Shown piece after piece: positions 39,074 to 47,084 of a stretch of DNA of 64,000 nucleotides (its first letter is position 1; each line of letters starts with the position of its first letter). The stretch is taken from positions 1-64,000 of the forward strand of contig NZ_JAAN01000046.1 of NCBI RefSeq assembly GCF_000559025.1. Reading direction: 5' to 3'. The position numbers were made by a program, and so were the translations under genes. The DNA comes from Luteimonas huabeiensis HB2. GTDB lineage: Bacteria; Pseudomonadota; Gammaproteobacteria; Xanthomonadales; Xanthomonadaceae. Under the pieces are notes generated by a model. The model was not told where the DNA came from and did no database searches. It saw only the letters and a program-made list of their open reading frames with translations.

Positions 39074-41236
39074 ATGTCCCGAACCGTCCCGCCGCGCCCG
39101 CCGCGCCCGGCGCCCCGCCGCCTGCCGATCGCCGTCTCGCTCGCCCTGTCCGCGTCCGCCGCGATGGCCGCCGACGACGGCGCCCGCCGCGCGGTGGAGC
39201 TGGACGCGGTGCGGGTCACCGTCAGCACCGCCACGCGCACCGAGCGGCTGCTGGCCGACGTGCCGGTGCGCACCGAGGTGCTGCGCGGCGAGGACATCCG
39301 GCTGCGCGGGGCGAGCGACTTCTCGCGCGCGGTGGAGCTGATCAACGGCCTGCGGGTGGAGAGCAACTGCCAGAACTGCAACACCTCGGAGGTGCAGTTG
39401 CTGGGCCTGGGCGGGGCGTACAGCCAGTTGCTGTTCGACGGTACGCCGCTCATGTCCACGCTGGGCGGGGTGTACGGCCTCGAACAGATCCCGGCTGCCT
39501 TCATCGACCGCATCGAGGTGGTCAAGGGCGGCGGCTCGGCGCTCTACGGCCCGGGGGCGGTGGCCGGGGTGGTCAACCTGGTGTCGGAGCGGCCGCGGCG
39601 CAACGGCGGCTTCGTGCAGGCGGCCACCGAGGTGCAGAAGGGCGAGCCGCTGCACGTGGTGGACGGCCGCGTGGACCGGGTCGATGCCGGCGGCCGCTAC
39701 GGCCTGTCGCTGGTGGGCCAGGCCGCGCGCAACGACGCGATCGATTTCGACGGCGACGGCTACAGCGAGATCACCGAGAAGGACCGCAAGGTCGTCGGCG
39801 TGCAGGGCTGGCGGACCGTCGGCGAGGGCGGCGCGCTGCGCGCGGACTACCAGTTCACCCGCGAATCGCGGCGCGGCGGCAACCGGCTCGACCAGCCGGA
39901 ATGGCTGGCCAACGTCGCCGAATCGCTGCAGACCGACTACCACCGCGGCGGCGTGCGCTGGGACCAGATCGTGAACGACGATCTCGACTTCGGCCTCGGC
40001 TATTCGTTCGCCTACATCGAGCGCGACAGCTTCTACGGCGGCCTGGGCGACGTGGCGACCGACCCGGCCGACCCCGATTACGACCCGGGCGAGCTCGATC
40101 CCGCCCGCCCCGGCAGCGCGGCCGCGCGCGCCTACGCCCAGTACGGCTACACCGAGAACCCGCTGCACTACCTGGACAGCCAGGCCAACTGGCGCGTCGG
40201 CGCGCACCTGATCGCCTTCGGCGCGCAGTACCGGCGCGAGCGCGTGCGCGACGAGAACCGCGACGCCGCGGGCAGGACGCTCGCGCGTGCCGGCGAGGAG
40301 ACCTTCACCAACCTCGGCGTGTTCGTGCAGGACGAATGGGCCGTCGGCGAGGCGGTGGACCTGGTGCTGGGCGCGCGCGCGGACAAGAGCTCGACGCTCG
40401 ACGACGCGGTGTTCTCCCCGCGCGCGGCGCTGGCCTTCCAGGCCAGCGAGGGCCTCAAGCTGCGCGCCGGCGTGTCCACCGGCTTCCGCGCGCCGGAGAT
40501 CTTCAGCGAGGATCTGCACGTGGACACCCTCGGCGCGGCGCCGGTGCGCATCCGCAACGCCGAGGGGCTGTCGGAGGAGCGCGCCACCACCGCCATGCTC
40601 GGCCTGGACTGGCGGTCCGATCCGGCCGACCCGCGCTGGATGTGGGACGCGGCGGTGTCCTGGACGCGCATCCGCGACACCTTCGTGCTCGGCGAGATCC
40701 GCCGCGACGGCGACGGCGCGCTCTACCAGGTGCGCGAGAACGCCTCCGGCTCGCGCGTGGCCGGCGTCGAGAGCAACCTCGGCTGGCAGGCGACCGACGC
40801 GCTGCGCCTGACCGGTGGCGTGGCGTGGTATCGCGCGCGCTACGACGAGGCGCAGGTGGTGTTCGACGACGGCGACACGGTGCTGGCCACCCGCGACCTC
40901 CTCAAGACCCCAGCCTGGAGCGGCGTCGCGCAGGCGGCGTGGGCGCCGAGCGAGGCCTGGGATCTCTATCTCGGGCTCAAGTACACCGGCCGCATGCACG
41001 TGCTCAACAACAACACCGCCCGCCTTGAGCGCGTGCGCGACTTCTGGGTGGTGGATGCCGGCGCGACGCGCCACTTCGGCGCCGGCGAGCGCCACTGGGA
41101 CCTGTCGCTGGGCGTGCGCAATCTGTTCGACCAGCGCCAGCGCGACCTGGAGACCGGACCCGACCGCGACAGCGACTACGTCTACGGCCCGCGCTTCGCG
41201 CGCTCGGCGTATGCCAGCCTGCGCTTCTCGTTCTAG
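39074..41236 (+). CDS. TonB-dependent receptor, probable manganese uptake
   Basis: A 720-residue outer-membrane receptor: Arg-rich signal peptide ending SASAAMA, TonB-box-like region (VELDAVRVTVSTATRTERLLADVPV) and plug domain with IEVVKGGGSALYGPGAVAGVVNLV. The 22-strand barrel ends in Phe (SLRFSF). The plug carries a Cys pair, ESNCQNCNTS, found in one subgroup of receptors. The MntR-like box upstream and the divergent mntR point to Mn2+ (or a Mn complex) as substrate; this is inferred from regulation, not homology. The ATG at 39074 is chosen for the signal peptide. Confidence 0.9.
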   Translation: MSRTVPPRPPRPAPRRLPIAVSLALSASAAMAADDGARRAVELDAVRVTVSTATRTERLLADVPVRTEVLRGEDIRLRGASDFSRAVELINGLRVESNCQNCNTSEVQLLGLGGAYSQLLFDGTPLMSTLGGVYGLEQIPAAFIDRIEVVKGGGSALYGPGAVAGVVNLVSERPRRNGGFVQAATEVQKGEPLHVVDGRVDRVDAGGRYGLSLVGQAARNDAIDFDGDGYSEITEKDRKVVGVQGWRTVGEGGALRADYQFTRESRRGGNRLDQPEWLANVAESLQTDYHRGGVRWDQIVNDDLDFGLGYSFAYIERDSFYGGLGDVATDPADPDYDPGELDPARPGSAAARAYAQYGYTENPLHYLDSQANWRVGAHLIAFGAQYRRERVRDENRDAAGRTLARAGEETFTNLGVFVQDEWAVGEAVDLVLGARADKSSTLDDAVFSPRAALAFQASEGLKLRAGVSTGFRAPEIFSEDLHVDTLGAAPVRIRNAEGLSEERATTAMLGLDWRSDPADPRWMWDAAVSWTRIRDTFVLGEIRRDGDGALYQVRENASGSRVAGVESNLGWQATDALRLTGGVAWYRARYDEAQVVFDDGDTVLATRDLLKTPAWSGVAQAAWAPSEAWDLYLGLKYTGRMHVLNNNTARLERVRDFWVVDAGATRHFGAGERHWDLSLGVRNLFDQRQRDLETGPDRDSDYVYGPRFARSAYASLRFSF

Positions 41237-41264
41237 CGCGCGGCTGGCGCGTGCGCTCGCGGCG

Positions 41265-41828
41265 ATGGTCCTGGCGTGGGCCGCGGCCGCCGCGCCGGCG
41301 CGCGCGGACGCGCTCCCGCAGGCGCCGCCCGGGCTGCGCGAAGACATCGCGGATGCGCTGGTGCGCCCGCAGGGGCCGCGCTTCGCCGCCTATCGCTGGC
41401 CGCGCGAGCCGGAGATCGTGGCGCTCTACTACGGCGCCGGCTGGTGCGCGCCCTGCCATGCCTTCGTGCCAGAGCTGCGCGCGGTCTACGACGCGTTGCG
41501 CGCGGCCGGCGCCGACACCGAGGTGGTCTACGTCGGCCTCGACGCCTCCGAGCGCGAGATGCACCGCTACATGACCCGGCAGGCGATGCCGTGGCCGGCG
41601 ATCGACCATCGCCGGGTCGAGCGCATGCCCGGCTTGCGCGCGCTGGGCGGCATGGCGCCGCCGAACCTGGTGCTGTTGGACCGCGAGGGCCGGGTGCTGG
41701 CCAGCGGCTGGGCCGGGCGCCGCTACGCGGGCCTGGCGCCGGTGCTGCGCGCCTGGGTCGAACGCGTCGGCGGCAACGCGCCGGTGGCGGACAGGCGCGG
41801 GGGGACTGCCCCCGACGTGCAGCGGTAG
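41265..41828 (+). CDS. Exported thioredoxin-fold protein
   Basis: A 187-residue TlpA/thioredoxin-like protein with a signal peptide (MVLAWAAAAAPARADA) and the redox motif WCAPC in LYYGAGWCAPCHAFVPELR. VYVGLDASEREMHRY, the cis-Pro segment GGMAPPNLVLLDREGRVLASG and a C-terminal helix follow. It starts 29 bp after the TonB receptor on the same strand, so both probably belong to the same Mn-regulated transcript. A role in receptor disulfide (CQNC) maintenance or in metal handling is possible but unproven. Confidence 0.85.
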   Translation: MVLAWAAAAAPARADALPQAPPGLREDIADALVRPQGPRFAAYRWPREPEIVALYYGAGWCAPCHAFVPELRAVYDALRAAGADTEVVYVGLDASEREMHRYMTRQAMPWPAIDHRRVERMPGLRALGGMAPPNLVLLDREGRVLASGWAGRRYAGLAPVLRAWVERVGGNAPVADRRGGTAPDVQR

Positions 41829-41858
41829 CGCATCGCGGGCGCCCGCGGGCCCGCGCGT

Positions 41859-42227
41859 TCAATCCAGCGGCAGGGCGACCATCGACAGCATGGCGGCGGT
41901 GCCGCCGCAGGCGATCCAGCCCGCGTGGTTCGCCAGGCGCAGGTCCCAGCGGCGCACGGTCAGCCGGGCCAGTGCGACCGCCGCGATGCAGAACGCCGCG
42001 GCCAGCGCCATCCAGGCACCGCGCGAGAACACCACCACCACGGCCGGAACCGCCAGGTTCATGTACATCAGTACGCCGATCCGCCGGGGTCCCCCGGCGG
42101 GCTCGAACACCCGATCAGGATCGTGTCCGTCGCGACGCAGCCGGCGATCGAGCAGCCAGACGGTCGCGCCCGACCACACGGCGAGCGCCAGCAGCCCGTA
42201 GGCCGCGACCGCGGCCCAGGTCGGCAC
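41859..42227 (-). CDS. Four-span membrane protein, unknown function
   Basis: A 122-residue integral membrane protein from a GTG start, with four predicted spans (AAVAAYGLLALAVWSGATVWLL, IGVLMYMNLAVPAVVVVF, WMALAAAFCIAAVALARL, GWIACGGTAAMLSMVAL; each given in part). A short cytoplasmic loop is rich in Arg/Asp. It follows a 30-residue mini-gene by one base (TGA-G-GTG) and is at the end of the CobN-like operon. No family recognised. Confidence 0.65.
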   Translation of the reverse strand: MPTWAAVAAYGLLALAVWSGATVWLLDRRLRRDGHDPDRVFEPAGGPRRIGVLMYMNLAVPAVVVVFSRGAWMALAAAFCIAAVALARLTVRRWDLRLANHAGWIACGGTAAMLSMVALPLD

Positions 42228-42228
42228 C

Positions 42229-42321
42229 TCAGCCGCCGCGGCGGTGGCGCAGCCAGGCGCCGATCGCGCCGCAGACGACGCCGATCGCCAGGCCGAGGCC
42301 GATCCATTGCAACAGGGTCAC
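42229..42321 (-). CDS. Possible 30-residue membrane mini-protein
   Basis: A GTG-initiated frame too short for routine gene calls. It encodes one hydrophobic helix (LLQWIGLGLAIGVVCGAIGA) and a basic tail (WLRHRRGG). GGAG lies 8 nt upstream of the GTG, and the stop is followed after one base by the GTG of the next membrane gene, as in a coupled pair. It could be a small transporter accessory peptide; comparative evidence is lacking. Confidence 0.45.
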   Translation of the reverse strand: MTLLQWIGLGLAIGVVCGAIGAWLRHRRGG

Positions 42322-42399
42322 CGGAAGCTCCGCAGACGAATCGGATACGGCCGGGCAGGGTACCAGCCCGGCCCGCGCCCCGGAATGCGCGACGGGCGC

Positions 42400-42717
42400 T
42401 CAAGGCGCTTCGCCCTCGGGCACGTAGACCATGCGCCCGTCCGGCAGGCGGTAGGTGACGCCCGCGCGCACCCCGCCGCCCTCGCCGATCTCGTCGGTGG
42501 ACTCGTAGCGGGTGAGTTCCTCGCCCTGCTTGATGGTGATGCGCATGTCGGCCTCGCCCGGGTTCTCGATCACCACCGCGTTCGCCTGCGAGAACGGGTT
42601 CAGCGGGTTGCGCACGATGACGATCATCAGGATGCCGATCACGACCAGGAACAGGTCGATCAGGTTGACCACCGACAGGATCGGATCGTCGGCCTCGTCG
42701 CCTTCCAGGAAGCGCAT
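42400..42717 (-). CDS. DUF2149 family protein
   Basis: A 105-residue single-span protein (LSVVNLIDLFLVVIGILMIVIV) with a periplasmic domain ending MVYVPEGEAP; the N-terminus DEADDPILSVVNLIDLFLV is the DUF2149 signature. The topology, a short cytoplasmic N-terminus with an Asp in the helix, parallels ExbD/TolR, so it is probably the ExbD-like partner of the preceding MotA/ExbB-like protein. Its ATG overlaps the stop of that gene (TGATG). Last certain gene of the TonB receptor/CobN operon. Confidence 0.88.
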   Translation of the reverse strand: MRFLEGDEADDPILSVVNLIDLFLVVIGILMIVIVRNPLNPFSQANAVVIENPGEADMRITIKQGEELTRYESTDEIGEGGGVRAGVTYRLPDGRMVYVPEGEAP

Positions 42718-43199
42718 CAGCCCGCCTCCGCCTGCGCGCGCTCGATCGCGCGCAGTTCTTCCAGCAGCCAGCGCCGGCGCACGGTCAGCACCAGGAAGGC
42801 GATGCTGGCCGCGACCAGCGCCAGGATCACCGCGGAAAACGCCACCACCAGGTTCTCGCCGACCGCCTGGGCGTCGTTGCGGGTCAGCGCCAGCAGCGCC
42901 GGGCCCATCGGGATCATCGTCGCCACCAGGCCCAGCATCGGCGCGGTGCGCGCGACGATCCGCAGCCATTCCAGGCGCTTGAGGATCCACAGTTCGAGAT
43001 CGTCGGAGGTCGCCGCCGCGCCGCGCGCGTGCGCTGCGGCGAGCTCGGAGCGGTGGCGGCCGCGGCGGCGCTGCAGCGCTTCGAGCAGGAACTGGCCGAG
43101 CACGCAGAACGCATAGGCCAGCGCGAACAGGATCAGCAGCAGCACCGGCCACAGGAACAGGTGGGCGATGTCGTAGAGCAGGGCTTCGAGGGCGTTCAT
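42717..43199 (-). CDS. MotA/TolQ/ExbB-family proton channel protein
   Basis: A 160-residue, three-span ExbB/TolQ-like protein: first span FLWPVLLLILFALAYAFCVL, then a cytoplasmic segment and the channel pair TAPMLGLVATMIPMGPALLAL and AFSAVILALVAASIAFLVL. The TAPMLGLVATMIPMGPA motif is the conserved pore-helix sequence. With DUF2149 it would form a dedicated energising motor for the TonB receptor or for the CobN-like protein in this operon. It overlaps cobN (ATGA) and DUF2149 (TGATG). Confidence 0.9.
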   Translation of the reverse strand: MNALEALLYDIAHLFLWPVLLLILFALAYAFCVLGQFLLEALQRRRGRHRSELAAAHARGAAATSDDLELWILKRLEWLRIVARTAPMLGLVATMIPMGPALLALTRNDAQAVGENLVVAFSAVILALVAASIAFLVLTVRRRWLLEELRAIERAQAEAG

Positions 43200-46100
43200 G
43201 GCGTCTGGACGTTGGGGAGGGACAGGGCGGCCTGGGCGCGGCGATAGCGCCAGCCGCCGAGGCCGAGGCCGCCGGCCAGCAGCGCCAGCAGGGCGAACGG
43301 TCGCCACGGGGGGCCGGCGGTGGCGGTGGCCTCGGCGGCCACCTCGCGCAGTACGCGGCCGCGCACGGCGGGGGCTGCGGCTTCGGCAGCGGGCGGCGCT
43401 TCAAACGCCGCGGCGGGCGCGGGCGGTGCCGGGGCGGTGGGTGCGATGCCGAACCCGGCGGCCGGTGCGGGCGCGGCGTCCGACGGCGCGGCGTCGTCGC
43501 TGCGCGCCATGCGCGCGTCGAGCGCCGCCAGCCGCGCATCGAGCTCGGCGCGGGTGGCGGCACCGGCCTCCCACAGGCCGCGGTCGATGGCCTCGCGCAG
43601 GCGCCGGATCATCTGCGCCTGCGCGGCCGGGTTGGCGGCCTCGAACCAGGCATCGATGCCCAGCGCGCGCGCGTCGCGCACGTAGGTGTCGTGGATCGCC
43701 TGCCACTGCGCGTCGCGCACCGTCGAGGGCGCGGCGACCTGCCAGCCGAACAGGTTGTTCACCGTGTCCAGCACCTGCAGGGTGCCGGCGTAGCCTTCGG
43801 CCTGCATCGCGCGGATCCACTGCGGGTTGAGCTGGCGGCTGCGCAGTTCGTCGGCGAGGAAGCGCGCGGCGGTGGCGATGCGCGGCGCGTTGCCGCGGGT
43901 GTCGGTCACGTACAGCGCCGGCTCCCGGCCGTCGAGGTGGCGGATCGCGGTGGCCAGGCCGCCGAGGTATTCGAACGGGTGATCGGTCGAGAGCAGGCCG
44001 TGGGTGTGGGAGGAGCGCGAGAGCACCGCGGCATCGGTGCCGCGCAACTGGTCGGCGAACAGGTTGCCGCCTTCCAGCGCCACGCCCCAGTCGCGCGCGC
44101 CGTAGGCGTATTGCAGGTTGGCCAGGAAGGTCCCGGCGAGCGCGGCGTCGCCCTTGTCGGCGCCGGCCTCGTCGGCCAGCACGCGCTCGGAAAAGCCGCT
44201 GCCGTAGGCGCCCGGCGCGTTGCCGAAGATGCGCAGCGCCGCCAGCGCCCGCGCGCGCCGCGGATCGACGCCGCGCGCGGCCAGCGCCTCGGCCTGCATG
44301 CGGACGTTGCGCGCGAGCGGATGGTCGCCGGTGTCGGCGAGGCGGTCGATCGCATCGGCCAGCAGGCGCATGAAGCCGTCGAACTGGTCGCGGTAGACAC
44401 TGGTGACCTGCAGCACCACGTCGATGCGCGGCTGCTCCAGCTCGGCCTCGGGCACGATCTCCAGTGCGGTCACGCGGCCGGCCTGGTCCCAGACCGGGCG
44501 CAGGCCCAGCGCGTGCAGCACTTGCGCTTCCAGCACGCCGAGCTGGCGCATCGCCTCCGAGGACCACAGGCTGAAGGCGAGCTTGTCCGGGTCACGCCCG
44601 TGCTCGGCGCGAAACGCCTCGACCAGCTGCGCCAGCGCCTCGCCGCCGGCCTCGTAGGCGGCGCGGGTGGGGATGCGGTCGGGCTCGAACGGGTACAGGT
44701 TGCGGCCGCTGCGCAGGCTCGGGTCGCGCACCGGATCGCCGCCGGCGCCCGGCGGCACGAAGCCGCCGGCCAGGCCGCGCAGCAGCGCCTCGATCTCCTG
44801 CGGATCGGCCAGCGCGCGTTCGCTCCGGCGCGCCTGCGCGAGCAGGTCGCGCAGGGCGGGGTCTTCGACGGCGGGGCCGTCTTCGGGCAGGCGGACCTGC
44901 AGCCAGCGCCAGGCCGGGTTGCTCTGCAGGGCCTCGGCGTCGTCGGCGAACAGTTCGTCCGCGTCGAGCCCGAGCGCGGCGTAGTACGGCGTGCCGAGCT
45001 GCTGCATGACCGTGGCGATGCGGTGTTCGGGCGCGGCGGGCCGGCCGAAGGTGTGCAGGCCCAGCGGCATCGCGCTGCGCGCCAGTTCGTGGAGCTGGTC
45101 GTGCAGCGCCTGCGCGAAGGCGTCGAAATCCCGCAGCGCCTGCGCGCGGGTCCAGCCCACGTCCTCGCCGATGCCGGCGGCGAACGCGGCATCGACCAGC
45201 CGCGCGGCGGTACGCGTGCGCACGCCGCCGTCGTCGAGCTGCAGCAGTTCGTGGACCAGCGCATGCAGGTCGCGCAGCTCGTCGTAGAGCCCGGCCGGCG
45301 CGAACGGCGGCGTCTGGTGGCTGACGATGACCGCGCGCCCGCGGCGCTTGGCCTGCACCGCCTCGCCCACGTTGTCCTGGATGTAGGGATAGAACACCGG
45401 CAGGTCGCCCAGCATCGCGAACGGCCAGTCGTAGGCCCACAGCCCGCGATCCTTGCCGGGCGTCCATTCCTGGGTGCCGTGGGTGCCGAAGTGGATCAGC
45501 GCGTCGGCGCGCAGGCCCTGGCGCAGGTACAGGTAGGTGGCCAGGTAGCGGTGGTCGGGGATCGCGGCCAGGTCGTGGCTGGACTCGCCCGGGCGCGCGC
45601 CGCGCGGCGGCTGCGGCAGCACCGCCAGCGCGCCCAGTTCGAGGCGCGGCAGCAGCAGCACCTCGCGGCCGTCGATGCGGCGCACCGCGGGGCTGTCGGC
45701 CGGGGCGCCGTGGCGTGCCAGCAGGGCCTGCCGCTGCGCCGCCGGCAGCGTCTGCAGCCAGCGTTCGTAGTCGGCCAGCGGCAGTGCCGCCGCCAGTCCG
45801 CGCGCGTGCAGCGCATCGAGGGTCTCGGGCCGGTACAGGCCGCCCAGCAGCGCCTGCGCGTCGTCGATCAGGCGGCGCTCATCCGCCGGCGTCACCCGGT
45901 AGCCGGCCTCGGCGAGCGCCGCGGTCAGGTGTTCCAGGCTGCGCGGCACGTTGAGGTGCGAGGCCGAGAGGTTGGCCTCGCCGGCGGGGTAGTTCCAGAA
46001 CATCAGCGCCAGCCGCTTGTCGGCGTTGGCGGTGCGGCGCAGCGCGGCCAGGCGCGCCAGCTTCGCGGCCAGCAGGTCCACCTGCTCGGGGATCGGCACC

Positions 46101-47083
46101 TGCGCGCCGTCCTCCACCGCGCCGACCACCAGCGGATCGCTGGCGCCGAAGCCTTCGGGCACGGCGAGGAAGGTCGGCACCAGCGGCATCGGCACCCCGC
46201 TGGCGGCCGCGCGCCACTGCGCGGGCGGGCCCTGTCGCCAGTTCAGCGCCTGCAGGACCGGCACGTCGAGCCGCGCGAATTCCTCGCGGCGCAGGCCCAC
46301 GTCCTGCAGGTGGGTCAGGTTGACGATCGCGTCGACCTCCAGGCCGTCGAGCGCGCGCTGCAGGCCGTCGGGCGCGGTGCTGTCGAACCACGCGCCGAAC
46401 GCATGCACGCCGTGCGCCCGCGCCGCGGCGACGATGGCGTCGAGCACCGCGGTCTGCAGACCGGCCACCGCGCCGGGGGCGACCAGGATCGCCGCGGTCG
46501 GCATGGCGGCGTCGGCGCCGTCGCGCTCGCGGCGCCAGCGGCGGTAGTCGGCGGCATCGGCGAATACCCGCGCGGCGTCCGGGTGGTAGTAGCCGGTGGC
46601 GGGCATCGGCACCGGCGGCGGCACCGCGTCCGCGTCGCCGCCGCCCAGGAACGCGGCGAGGTAGGCGGCGAGATGGCGGAAATTGGCCGCGCCGCCGCCG
46701 GCGTAGTAGCCGGCGATGCGCCGGACCTGCGGCGCCGACAGCCCGCCGGCGGCCGGCGGCCCGCCGCCGATGCGCACCCAGCGGAGTCCGGGCGCGGCCA
46801 GCCGCCCGCCCAGCGCCTCCTGCACCGCGGCGGCGTCGGACGGGCGCGGGGTGTCGAGCAGCAGCAGGTCGCTCGCGGCGACCACCGCATCCAGGTCGCT
46901 GCCGACGGGCGCGTGTTCGAAGCGCACGCCGGTCTCGCGCGCCAGCGTGTCGATGCGCGCGATCTTCTCCGGCAGCACGAAGTCGCTCGTCACCACCGCG
47001 ATCCTCAGCGGCGCCTGCGCCGCGGCCGGCGCGCAAGCGAGCGCCGCCAGCCACAGCAGGCAGCCTGTCGCCCAGGTGCGCAC
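43196..47083 (-). CDS. CobN-like large chelatase, exported and membrane-anchored
   Basis: A 1295-residue CobN/BchH-family protein. Unlike cytoplasmic CobN of B12 synthesis it has an N-terminal signal peptide (VRTWATGCLLWLAALACAPAAAQA). It also has a C-terminal Ala/Pro-rich linker plus transmembrane helix (WRPFALLALLAGGLGLGGWRYRRAQ). Core motifs include HFGTHGTQEWTPGKDRGLWAYDWP, YPYIQDNVGEAVQAKRRGRA, VTSVYRDQFDGFMRLL and RSSHTHGLLSTDHPFEYLGG. Relatives in HmuS-type operons are linked to removal of metal from porphyrin, and similar clusters in Pseudomonas respond to zinc starvation (from memory). Start: GTG one base after the receptor stop. Confidence 0.92.
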   Translation of the reverse strand: MRTWATGCLLWLAALACAPAAAQAPLRIAVVTSDFVLPEKIARIDTLARETGVRFEHAPVGSDLDAVVAASDLLLLDTPRPSDAAAVQEALGGRLAAPGLRWVRIGGGPPAAGGLSAPQVRRIAGYYAGGGAANFRHLAAYLAAFLGGGDADAVPPPVPMPATGYYHPDAARVFADAADYRRWRRERDGADAAMPTAAILVAPGAVAGLQTAVLDAIVAAARAHGVHAFGAWFDSTAPDGLQRALDGLEVDAIVNLTHLQDVGLRREEFARLDVPVLQALNWRQGPPAQWRAAASGVPMPLVPTFLAVPEGFGASDPLVVGAVEDGAQVPIPEQVDLLAAKLARLAALRRTANADKRLALMFWNYPAGEANLSASHLNVPRSLEHLTAALAEAGYRVTPADERRLIDDAQALLGGLYRPETLDALHARGLAAALPLADYERWLQTLPAAQRQALLARHGAPADSPAVRRIDGREVLLLPRLELGALAVLPQPPRGARPGESSHDLAAIPDHRYLATYLYLRQGLRADALIHFGTHGTQEWTPGKDRGLWAYDWPFAMLGDLPVFYPYIQDNVGEAVQAKRRGRAVIVSHQTPPFAPAGLYDELRDLHALVHELLQLDDGGVRTRTAARLVDAAFAAGIGEDVGWTRAQALRDFDAFAQALHDQLHELARSAMPLGLHTFGRPAAPEHRIATVMQQLGTPYYAALGLDADELFADDAEALQSNPAWRWLQVRLPEDGPAVEDPALRDLLAQARRSERALADPQEIEALLRGLAGGFVPPGAGGDPVRDPSLRSGRNLYPFEPDRIPTRAAYEAGGEALAQLVEAFRAEHGRDPDKLAFSLWSSEAMRQLGVLEAQVLHALGLRPVWDQAGRVTALEIVPEAELEQPRIDVVLQVTSVYRDQFDGFMRLLADAIDRLADTGDHPLARNVRMQAEALAARGVDPRRARALAALRIFGNAPGAYGSGFSERVLADEAGADKGDAALAGTFLANLQYAYGARDWGVALEGGNLFADQLRGTDAAVLSRSSHTHGLLSTDHPFEYLGGLATAIRHLDGREPALYVTDTRGNAPRIATAARFLADELRSRQLNPQWIRAMQAEGYAGTLQVLDTVNNLFGWQVAAPSTVRDAQWQAIHDTYVRDARALGIDAWFEAANPAAQAQMIRRLREAIDRGLWEAGAATRAELDARLAALDARMARSDDAAPSDAAPAPAAGFGIAPTAPAPPAPAAAFEAPPAAEAAAPAVRGRVLREVAAEATATAGPPWRPFALLALLAGGLGLGGWRYRRAQAALSLPNVQTP

Positions 47084-47084
47084 G

